5,707 nucleotides of DNA from Bacillota bacterium (GTDB lineage: Bacteria; Bacillota; Clostridia; Peptostreptococcales; Anaerovoracaceae). Position 1 is the stretch's first letter. Every line of letters begins with the position of its first letter. Where the stretch lies: NCBI GenBank assembly GCA_016284485.1, contig JAEEOX010000200.1, forward strand, positions 1-5,707. Direction: 5' to 3'. A model generated the notes under the pieces. That model did no database searches, had not been told where the DNA came from, and saw only the letters and a list, made by a program, of their open reading frames with translations. Shown here piece by piece: positions 1 through 5,286 of this stretch. Both the position numbers and the translations under genes were made by a program.

Positions 1-1140
1 CCTGTGGCTCATCTGGACAAGAAGGTGGCTGTCATCGGAGCCGGTCCCACCGGACTTACCTGCGCCTACTACCTGGCCAGGAAGGGCTACCAGGTGGACG
101 TCTTCGAGGGAGAGGACAGGCCCGGCGGCGTAATGGCCTACGGCATCCCCGACTACAGACTGCCGGCGGGTATTTTGAACCACGAAATAGAAAACATCAA
201 GAAGACCGGAGTCAAGATCCACTGCGGTCAGAAGATAGGCGAAAAGCGTTACGCCAAGCTTAAGGAAGAGTACGATGCTGTCATGATCTCCATCGGTGCT
301 CAGAAGGTACTGAAGCTGGGCATCCCCGGCGAGGACCTGAAGGGCGTCTACCACGGACTTGACTTCCTGAAGAGGGAGGCTCTCAAGGGCGATCTGGACT
401 TCACCGGCAAGCGCGTAGCCGTCGTGGGAGGCGGCAACACCGCTATCGACTCCGCCCGTACGGCCATCAGACTCCACGCTGCGGAGGTGCAGATCATCTA
501 CAGAAGAATGCGTGACGACATGCCGGCGGACAAGGACGAGATCCGCGACGCCATCGAGGAAGGCGTGGTGCTCCGCACCATGGTGAACCCCACCCGAATC
601 ATCGGATGGAACGGCAAGGTCGACCAGCTGGAGATGGCGGTGCTCATGCCCGGCGACTTCGACAAGTCGGGACGTAAGTTCCCCGTGGACACCGGAAAGC
701 GCATCATCGAAAGCTTCGACGTAGTGATCCCGGCCATCTCTCAGACACCTGATCTGGAATTCCTAAATGACAGCCTGGACAGCAAGGCAGGCCGCATCAG
801 CGCGGACCGCTACACCCAGGCCACGTCGGAGCCCGGAGTGTTCGTGGGCGGCGACGCCTCCAGAGGACCCAAGGACATCGTCAACGCTGTGGCTGACGGC
901 AAGCTGGCCGCGGCCAACATCGACCTGTACCTGGGAGGAGACGGAGTGCTGGCCAAGGGATTCGAGCAGGAGATCAGTGACAACCACATCGAGGGAGACA
1001 TCGATCCTCACGGCAGGTTCCTGTCGAGGCAGCTCACCTCAAGAGACGCGATCACAGGATTCATGGAGCGCAATCTGGGCATGCATGAACTGGACGCCCG
1101 TGCTGAAGCCAGCCGGTGCCTGCGCTGTGACAGGAGGTGA
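1..1140 (+). CDS. GltD-like FAD/NAD(P)-dependent oxidoreductase, 5' end missing
   Basis: The frame is open from base 1, and the Rossmann fold begins almost at once, so the true start lies upstream. The GTG at 4 is probably internal. Counting that GTG as residue 1, the FAD-binding GAGPTG is at 12-17 with an acidic E35 ending the second strand. RPGG is at 39-42. A second dinucleotide site, GGGNTA, is at 142-147, followed by YRR at 166-168, the kind of basic pair that binds the NADPH 2'-phosphate in GltD proteins. The flavin GGD motif is at 282-284. The protein ends in CLRC (372-375) and two arginines, as GltD-family proteins often do. Family knowledge: these proteins pass electrons between NAD(P)H, FAD and Fe-S partners. 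The missing N-terminus normally carries an Fe-S domain, or in clostridial relatives a fused NuoF-like module. Overlap with the hydA ribosome binding site implies co-transcription, so it is probably HydA's NAD(P)H partner. True glutamate synthase small subunit is less likely. Confidence 0.88.
   Translation, partial: PVAHLDKKVAVIGAGPTGLTCAYYLARKGYQVDVFEGEDRPGGVMAYGIPDYRLPAGILNHEIENIKKTGVKIHCGQKIGEKRYAKLKEEYDAVMISIGAQKVLKLGIPGEDLKGVYHGLDFLKREALKGDLDFTGKRVAVVGGGNTAIDSARTAIRLHAAEVQIIYRRMRDDMPADKDEIRDAIEEGVVLRTMVNPTRIIGWNGKVDQLEMAVLMPGDFDKSGRKFPVDTGKRIIESFDVVIPAISQTPDLEFLNDSLDSKAGRISADRYTQATSEPGVFVGGDASRGPKDIVNAVADGKLAAANIDLYLGGDGVLAKGFEQEISDNHIEGDIDPHGRFLSRQLTSRDAITGFMERNLGMHELDARAEASRCLRCDRR
1132..1137 (+). 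promoter_or_regulatory. Ribosome binding site of hydA inside the upstream gene
   Basis: AGGAGG lies in the last codons of the oxidoreductase, just before its TGA stop (1138-1140), and 8 bases before the ATG at 1146. This spacing selects ATG 1146 over the in-frame GTG at 1137, which would overlap the Shine-Dalgarno itself. The arrangement suggests translational coupling of the two genes. Confidence 0.85.
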
Positions 1141-1145
1141 GAAAG

Positions 1146-2972
1146 ATGGCAGACATCAAACTTATAATAAACGGAAAAGACTGCGTTGCTCCCAAGGGGA
1201 GCACCATCCTCCAGGCTGCGGAACTCAACGGCATCCACATCCCGAAACTTTGCTATTTGGAAGGAATAAACAAATACGGCGCCTGCAGGATATGTCTGGT
1301 GGAGCAGATGCTGCCCCCCGCCAAGAACCTTCAGGCATCCTGCATGGTGGAGGCCCAGGAGGGCATGATCATCGAGACCAACACTCAAAGGGTCCGCGAT
1401 GCCAGACGCACCATGTACGAACTGCTCCTTTCCAACCACGCTCAGGACTGCCTGGCCTGCGTGAGGAACCAGGACTGTGAGTTCCAGGCTCTGGGAAGGG
1501 AGCTGGGCATCACCCAGTGCCACTACGAGGGCGAACGTGCGGAATATCCCATAGACATTTCGGAGTCCATCACCAGGAACCCCAACAAGTGCATCCTCTG
1601 CAGGCGCTGCATCAGCGTGTGCAAAAACATCCAGACCACCGCGGTCCTGGGTGCTGAGGACAGAGGCTTCAGGACTCACATCTCCCCCGCCTTCGGACTT
1701 CCCATCGGAGCCAGTTCCTGCGCTTTCTGCGGACAGTGCGTGGAGGTGTGCCCGGTAGGAGCCCTCACCGAGACCAGCCACAAGGAGCGGGTCTATCACG
1801 CCCTGGCGGCCCAGGACAAGCACGTTGTGGTGCAGCCTGCACCGGCGGTCAGAGTCGGCATCGGAGAATGCTTCGGCCTTCCTGCGGGAAGCAGGGAGAC
1901 CGGCAAACTGGCGGCGGCTCTGAGGCGCATGGGCTTCAACAATGTATTTGATACCAACTGGAGCGCAGACCTTACCATCATGGAGGAAGGCACCGAATTC
2001 CTTGAGCGGTTCAAAGCCGTTCTGGAAGGAAAAGACGCGGTGCTTCCCATGATGACCAGCTGCTCCCCCGGCTGGATCCAGTTCATCGAGAAAAACTACC
2101 CGGACCAGCTGGCCCACCTTTCCACCTGCAAGTCTCCTCACGAGATGTTCGGAGCGGTGATCAAGAGCTACTACGCCGAAAAGATCGGCACCACACCGGA
2201 CGACATGTACGTTGTGTCAGTGATGCCCTGCACCGCCAAGAAGACCGAGTGCGCCCGCCCCGAAATGATGAATGACGGTGTGCCCAACGTGGACGCAGTC
2301 ATCACCACCAGGGAGCTTGGAGACATGATCCGCGAGATGGGCATCGACTTCCTGTCCCTCCCCGACGAGGACTTCGATGCGCCGCTGGGACTTTCCACAG
2401 GGGCGGCGGATATTTTCGGCGTCACAGGAGGAGTCATGGAGGCGGCCCTCCGCACGGTGTATGAGATCATCACCGGCAGGGAACTGCCCTTCGACGGGCT
2501 TCACGTGGAGCCCATCATGGGAGTGAAGCAGATAAAGGAAGCCACCGTCAAACTTGAAAACGTCAAGCCTGAGTGGAAGGCGGCCGAGGGCTTCGAGGTC
2601 AGGATCGCTGTCACCAGCGGTTTCGAAGGCGCCCGCATCCTCATGGAGCAGATACGAAAAGGCGAGTCACCCTATCACTTCATCGAAGTCATGGGCTGCC
2701 CCGGAGGCTGCATCACCGGAGGCGGACAGCCCAGACCCAAGGAGGATATCAGGATCGTGCGCCAGAAGAGGATCGACGCCCTCTATAAAGAGGACGAGAG
2801 CAAGACCCTCCGCAAATCCCACGAGAACCCATCACTCCTGGCCTTCTACGAAGAATGGGGCAGCCCGGGCTGCCACCGTTCCCACGAGTACCTGCACACC
2901 CACTACGTGCCGCGTGGGATCATCGGACAACTTACGGAAGAAAACTTCGTCGTTGAAGACTCCGACAACTAA
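1146..2972 (+). CDS. hydA: [FeFe] hydrogenase catalytic subunit with multiple Fe-S clusters
   Basis: A 608-residue cytoplasmic enzyme of H2 production or uptake. The domains in order are: a [2Fe-2S] ferredoxin fold with C36, C47, C50 and C66; a His-ligated [4Fe-4S] site with H98, C102, C105 and C111; a two-cluster ferredoxin with CILCRRC starting at C149 and CAFCGQC starting at C192; then the H-cluster domain. H-cluster motifs are TSCSPGW (304-310), MPCTAKK (360-366) and a C518-x3-C522 motif followed by GGGQP (525-529). A C-terminal small-subunit-like segment contains a conserved SHEN and YEEWG stretch. By position, E281, E284, C306 and S326 match the proton path of Clostridium pasteurianum CpI (E279, E282, C299, S319). 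The residue matching CpI C300, an H-cluster ligand, is Ser307. There is no Tat signal or membrane segment. The GltD-like neighbour fits a glutamate-synthase-linked (HydDB group A2-like) hydrogenase better than a stand-alone ferredoxin enzyme. That subgroup call is inference. Confidence 0.96.
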   Translation: MADIKLIINGKDCVAPKGSTILQAAELNGIHIPKLCYLEGINKYGACRICLVEQMLPPAKNLQASCMVEAQEGMIIETNTQRVRDARRTMYELLLSNHAQDCLACVRNQDCEFQALGRELGITQCHYEGERAEYPIDISESITRNPNKCILCRRCISVCKNIQTTAVLGAEDRGFRTHISPAFGLPIGASSCAFCGQCVEVCPVGALTETSHKERVYHALAAQDKHVVVQPAPAVRVGIGECFGLPAGSRETGKLAAALRRMGFNNVFDTNWSADLTIMEEGTEFLERFKAVLEGKDAVLPMMTSCSPGWIQFIEKNYPDQLAHLSTCKSPHEMFGAVIKSYYAEKIGTTPDDMYVVSVMPCTAKKTECARPEMMNDGVPNVDAVITTRELGDMIREMGIDFLSLPDEDFDAPLGLSTGAADIFGVTGGVMEAALRTVYEIITGRELPFDGLHVEPIMGVKQIKEATVKLENVKPEWKAAEGFEVRIAVTSGFEGARILMEQIRKGESPYHFIEVMGCPGGCITGGGQPRPKEDIRIVRQKRIDALYKEDESKTLRKSHENPSLLAFYEEWGSPGCHRSHEYLHTHYVPRGIIGQLTEENFVVEDSDN

Positions 2973-2974
2973 AC

Positions 2975-3007
2975 AAAAAGAAGCCCCCTGCGGGGGGTTT
3001 CTTTTTT
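2975..3007 (+). terminator. Rho-independent terminator after hydA
   Basis: Bases 2975-2988 pair with 2993-3006 in a 14-pair stem (one G-U) around a UGCG loop. The GC core is five C-G pairs, and the outer stem is an A-run facing a U-run ending at 3007. It begins 2 bases after the hydA stop. The A-tract on the other side would also allow some termination in the reverse direction. Confidence 0.93.
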
Positions 3008-3016
3008 GCGCATATG

Positions 3017-3025
3017 TGATATAAT
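3017..3025 (+). promoter_or_regulatory. Extended -10 promoter for hbd
   Basis: TGA followed by a perfect TATAAT (3020-3025) forms an extended -10 element. No good -35 exists at the standard distance, because that stretch lies within the hydA terminator. This is the usual compensation seen at extended -10 promoters. The predicted transcription start is near 3032, giving a leader of about 75 bases. Confidence 0.7.
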
Positions 3026-3031
3026 ATAAAG

Positions 3032-3067
3032 GTGTTAAATTTATTTTTTAACGAAATGGTTTAACCA
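3032..3067 (+). promoter_or_regulatory. Dyad symmetries in the hbd leader, possible operator
   Basis: GTTAAA (3034-3039) and TTTAAC (3047-3052) form an inverted repeat at the predicted transcription start. A second near-palindrome, TGGTTTAACCA, follows at 3057-3067. The half-sites GTGTTAA and TTAACGA resemble those of the redox repressor Rex (TTGTTAA-N4-TTAACAA), but the spacer is 9 instead of 4 bases, so a Rex assignment is not supported. The position would suit an operator or a weak leader hairpin. Confidence 0.3.
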
Positions 3068-3088
3068 ACGAGCTCGTAAACATAATAT

Positions 3089-3095
3089 AAGGAGG
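3089..3095 (+). promoter_or_regulatory. Ribosome binding site deciding the hbd start
   Basis: AAGGAGG lies 10 bases before the ATG at 3106 but only 1 base before the in-frame ATG at 3097. Initiation therefore belongs at 3106, which also restores the exact family length. Confidence 0.85.
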
Positions 3096-3105
3096 CATGT
3101 TTCAA

Positions 3106-3954
3106 ATGAAGAAAATCGGCGTATTAGGAACAGGAACCATGGGCGCAGGCATCATCCAGGTATGCGCACAGAAGGGCTACGAGGTAGTAATGAGAGCCAG
3201 ACATGAGACTTCCATCGAGAAGGGTCTCGCCACAGTTCAGAAAAACCTCTCCAAGATGGTCGCCAAGGAAAAGATCACCCAGGAAGAGGCTGACGCAGTC
3301 CTCGCCAGAATCCATGGATCTACAGACATCAACATCATCGCTGATGCTGACCTGATCATCGAGGCGTCAACAGAGGAAATGGAAGCAAAGAAGGCGCTTT
3401 TCCAGCAGCTCAACGAGATCTGCAAGCCGGAAGCCATCCTTGCAACCAACACATCTTCTCTTTCCATCACCGAGATCGCAGTAGCATCCGGCAGACCCGA
3501 CAAGGTCGTAGGAATGCACTTCTTCAACCCGGTACCGGCAATGAAGCTGGTAGAGATCATCCCCGGACTCACAACATCCGAGGAGACCAAGAACGCAGTT
3601 GTTGAACTTTCCGAGATCCTCGGCAAGACTCCCGTTGAAGTCAAGGAAGGCCCGGGATTCGTAGTCAACAGGATCCTCATCCCCATGATCAACGAAGGAA
3701 TCGGCATCTATGCTGACGGACTTGCTTCAGTAGAAGGAATCGACACAGCCATGAAGCTTGGCGCCAACCACCCCATGGGACCCCTTGAACTGGGCGACCT
3801 CATCGGACTTGACGTATGCCTTGCCATCATGGACGTACTCTACAAAGAATTCGGCGACACCAAGTATCGCGCAAACCCGCTTCTCAGGAAGATGGTAAGA
3901 GCCGGCAAGCTTGGCAGAAAGACAGGCGAAGGCTTCTACAACTATCAGAAATAG
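3106..3954 (+). CDS. hbd: 3-hydroxybutyryl-CoA dehydrogenase
   Basis: This cytoplasmic enzyme reduces acetoacetyl-CoA to (S)-3-hydroxybutyryl-CoA in butyrate formation. From ATG 3106 the product is 282 residues, the same length as Clostridium acetobutylicum Hbd, and it aligns to it from end to end as I recall that sequence. The N-terminal Rossmann domain has GTGTMG at 8-13. The catalytic residues are at their standard positions: S117, H138, E150 and N188, with H138 in MHFFNP and N188 in GFVVNR. The C-terminal helical domain carries the conserved KLGANHPMGPLELGD stretch and ends in GRKTGEGFYNY. Oddity: the loop after strand 2 reads RARHE (30-34), whereas C. acetobutylicum has Asp at 31 to bind the NAD ribose. 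Ala31 with Arg32 suggests NADPH use. It has its own promoter and terminator, and no crotonase, thiolase or Bcd gene adjoins it here, so it is monocistronic. Confidence 0.97.
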   Translation: MKKIGVLGTGTMGAGIIQVCAQKGYEVVMRARHETSIEKGLATVQKNLSKMVAKEKITQEEADAVLARIHGSTDINIIADADLIIEASTEEMEAKKALFQQLNEICKPEAILATNTSSLSITEIAVASGRPDKVVGMHFFNPVPAMKLVEIIPGLTTSEETKNAVVELSEILGKTPVEVKEGPGFVVNRILIPMINEGIGIYADGLASVEGIDTAMKLGANHPMGPLELGDLIGLDVCLAIMDVLYKEFGDTKYRANPLLRKMVRAGKLGRKTGEGFYNYQK

Positions 3955-3973
3955 TGAGATCTGAGTCGAATGC

Positions 3974-4001
3974 AAACGGCGCCCCTGCGGGCGCCGTTTT
4001 T
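3974..4001 (+). terminator. Rho-independent terminator after hbd
   Basis: A perfect 11-pair stem (3974-3984 with 3989-3999) encloses a CUGC loop and is followed by a short U-tract ending at 4001. It starts 19 bases after the hbd stop. Its core, CCCCTGCGGG, and the trailing TTTTTGCG closely match the hydA terminator. Confidence 0.93.
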
Positions 4002-4115
4002 GCGTGGGCGGGGTGGTGCTGCGCGGATTTTTTGCGCCGAAGGGGGCGATTGGGCTGAAAAGGATGTTTGGGTGTGGTAAGATGGCGGTGGCTAAGGGGT
4101 GTGGTGCGTCTCGGT
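4002..4115. other. G-rich spacer without a supported gene
   Basis: Between the hbd terminator and the repeat array the + strand is rich in short G-runs and GTGG words (for example GTGTGG near 4072 and GGGGTGTGGT at 4096-4105). These look like decayed relatives of the array's TTGTGGTCGG half-site but are out of its 54-base register. No promoter, RNA gene or credible start codon with a ribosome binding site was seen. Confidence 0.5.
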
Positions 4116-4366
4116 CGACCACAAGCATTGAAAAAGGGGTTTGTGGTCGGCAAAAAACAAGGGTGATCCCGACCACAAATCATGAAATAAGGGGTTTTCG
4201 GCCGGCACAATTCTGGAAAATGCCGACCACAATCGATTAAAAGAGTGTTTGTAGACGGAAGATTTCAAAAATTTAACGACCACAATTCTTAAAAATGAGG
4301 GGTTGTGGTCGGAGCAGGTACAACTAATGCCGACCGCAAACAGTGAAATTGAATGACTGTGGTCGG
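4116..4366. repeat. Five-unit 54-base tandem array of inverted half-sites
   Basis: GACCACAA-type starts recur at 4117, 4171, 4225, 4278 and 4332, giving spacings of 54, 54, 53 and 54. Within each unit the reverse complement, TTGTGGTCGG, follows about 25 bases later. The ten half-sites are 4116-4124, 4140-4150, 4169-4179, 4195-4205, 4223-4232, 4248-4258, 4276-4285, 4303-4312, 4330-4340 and 4357-4366. Those at 4195 (TTTTCGGCCGG) and 4248 (TTTGTAGACGG) are the most diverged. Between arms most units share an A-rich stretch then GGGG or a variant, and units 2, 4 and partly others end in ATGCC. The units are diverged in sequence but constant in length. The array stops 26 bases before the TTG start of the next gene. 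It is not CRISPR: no constant repeat alternates with unique spacers of equal standing. It could be a multi-site operator, a structured leader RNA, or a nuclease target. Confidence 0.9.
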
Positions 4367-4380
4367 AACAAGAAGGAAAA

Positions 4381-4385
4381 GAGGT
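4381..4385 (+). promoter_or_regulatory. Ribosome binding site of the TTG-started gene
   Basis: GAGGT lies 7 bases before the TTG at 4393, inside a purine-rich stretch that begins at 4368. It supports initiation at the rare TTG rather than at the next in-frame ATG (4453), which has no comparable site. No convincing promoter was found between the array and this site. Confidence 0.55.
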
Positions 4386-4392
4386 ATAGGAT

Positions 4393-5187
4393 TTGAAATT
4401 ACTAAGAACAGAATTAAACAAAAGAGAATCAGAAATTGAGAGGCTGATAGACATGCTGGAGCCTGAGCTGCTGAATGCACCTAAGGAGAAGCTCAGAGCA
4501 AACAGCAAGAATGGAAGGACACAGTACTATATCCGATCCGATCCATCGGATAGGTCAGGCAAGTACGTCAGACACGAAGACCTCCCCCTCGCCGCAGCCA
4601 TCGCACAGCGGGACTATGACGCGGCCCTCAGGAACGTCGCGGGCAGGGAACTTGCCGCCATACGGGAGCTGCAGCAGACCTGGGACGACGGGACCGTGGA
4701 AGAGCTATACGATAAACTCACGCCGGCCAGGCGCGGCCTGGTCGTGCCGCGGTTCGTTTCTGACGAGGAATTCGTGAGGCAGTGGCTGGCGGAGCCATAC
4801 CAGCGCCCGGGATTCAAGGAGGGAGCGCCGGAGTTTTATTCTACCAAGGGCCTGAGGGTGAGGTCCAAGTCGGAGGCCTTGCTGGCGGACTTGTACGACA
4901 GCCTCGGGATCCCAATGAAATACGAGTGTCCGCTGACGCTCTGGAACGGGCGGGTGTTGCACCCCGATTTCACCCTGCTCAACGTGCCGGAGCGGATGGT
5001 CTTCATCCAGGAGCACTTCGGGCTGGTGGACGATCCCGCCTACATGAATCAGGTCGTCAGGAAGATCAATGACCTCCAGCTTAGCGGGTGGTACCCGGGC
5101 GTCAACATGATCATGACTTTTGAGACGAAAGACTCGCCGCTGGATATGAGGCTCGCCCGCGACCTCATCCGCAGGTTCCTTCTGTAG
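4393..5187 (+). CDS. Hypothetical protein with PD-(D/E)XK nuclease-like motifs
   Basis: I do not recognise a named gene. The product is 264 residues from TTG 4393, or 244 from ATG 4453. An N-terminal charged helix (about 1-40) leads to a segment containing QYYIRSD and GKYV. A helical middle part follows, then a C-terminal domain with VRSKSE (156-161), HPDF (190-193) and IQEHFG (205-210). The order E161, P191-D192, E207 resembles the active site of PD-(D/E)XK restriction-like nucleases, but the expected Lys two residues after E207 is Phe209. Related clostridial hypothetical proteins, as I recall them, have similar SKSE, PDF and WEHFG motifs. There is no signal peptide or membrane segment. The first 150 bases are AT-richer than the rest, and CGG arginine codons occur here but hardly in hbd, hinting at a different history. 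The repeat array directly upstream may regulate it or be its target. The nuclease role is inference. Confidence 0.8.
   Translation: MKLLRTELNKRESEIERLIDMLEPELLNAPKEKLRANSKNGRTQYYIRSDPSDRSGKYVRHEDLPLAAAIAQRDYDAALRNVAGRELAAIRELQQTWDDGTVEELYDKLTPARRGLVVPRFVSDEEFVRQWLAEPYQRPGFKEGAPEFYSTKGLRVRSKSEALLADLYDSLGIPMKYECPLTLWNGRVLHPDFTLLNVPERMVFIQEHFGLVDDPAYMNQVVRKINDLQLSGWYPGVNMIMTFETKDSPLDMRLARDLIRRFLL
4536..4551. repeat. Small inverted repeat inside the nuclease-like gene
   Basis: ATCCGAT, a CC centre, then ATCGGAT form a perfect 7-base dyad, preceded by another ATCCG copy at 4531. It encodes part of the YIRSDPSDRSG segment. The 2-base centre is too tight for a good hairpin. A binding site is possible, but coding coincidence is more likely. 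Confidence 0.35.
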
Positions 5188-5203
5188 GCCGGCGCAAAAA
5201 ATC

Positions 5204-5232
5204 TTGAACAAGCCGCCTATAAAGTGTAAAAT
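5204..5232 (+). promoter_or_regulatory. Sigma-A type promoter for the 3' partial gene
   Basis: TTGAAC (5204-5209) and TAAAAT (5227-5232) are separated by exactly 17 bases, in an AT-rich gap after the nuclease-like gene. The expected start near 5239 gives a leader of about 48 bases with a T-rich stretch. The downstream gene therefore appears to be transcribed independently. Confidence 0.75.
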
Positions 5233-5274
5233 ATCGCCGTAAAGTTCTATTTTTTCTTATTTTAGTTTGTTTCC

Positions 5275-5281
5275 AGAGGAG
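5275..5281 (+). promoter_or_regulatory. Ribosome binding site of the Ala/Asp/Pro-rich protein gene
   Basis: AGAGGAG ends 5 bases before the ATG at 5287. It is what makes this open-ended frame credible as a gene rather than the overlapping minus-strand frames. Confidence 0.75.
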
Positions 5282-5286
5282 TTTTT

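Noticed and set aside
767..1480. Plus-strand frame of 237 codons across the oxidoreductase-hydA junction
   Set aside because: It is out of frame with both genes and its composition is typical of a GC-rich shadow frame.
1008..2141. Long minus-strand open frame of 377 codons opposite the oxidoreductase and hydA
   Set aside because: It is the antisense shadow of two well-identified genes, and its translation shows no family signature.
3032..3054. Rex operator upstream of hbd
   Set aside because: The half-sites are similar, but the 9-base spacer differs from the required 4 and places the halves on different helix faces.
4003..4076. Possible G-quadruplex in the G-rich spacer
   Set aside because: The G-runs are uneven and widely spaced, with too few GGG tracts close together for a convincing quadruplex.
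4004..4240. Plus-strand 78-codon frame over the spacer and array
   Set aside because: It has no clear ribosome binding site and no recognisable domain, and half of it is repeat array. It starts right after a terminator with no promoter.
4116..4366. CRISPR array
   Set aside because: There is no constant repeat of 23-40 bases with unique spacers. Conservation is spread as short alternating inverted arms, and no cas gene is present.
4092..4508. Minus-strand frame with recurring LWS and DH-P peptides
   Set aside because: The peptide repetition follows from the 54-base (18-codon) DNA period. The frame also runs into the opposite strand of the nuclease-like gene and has no supporting ribosome binding site that I could see.
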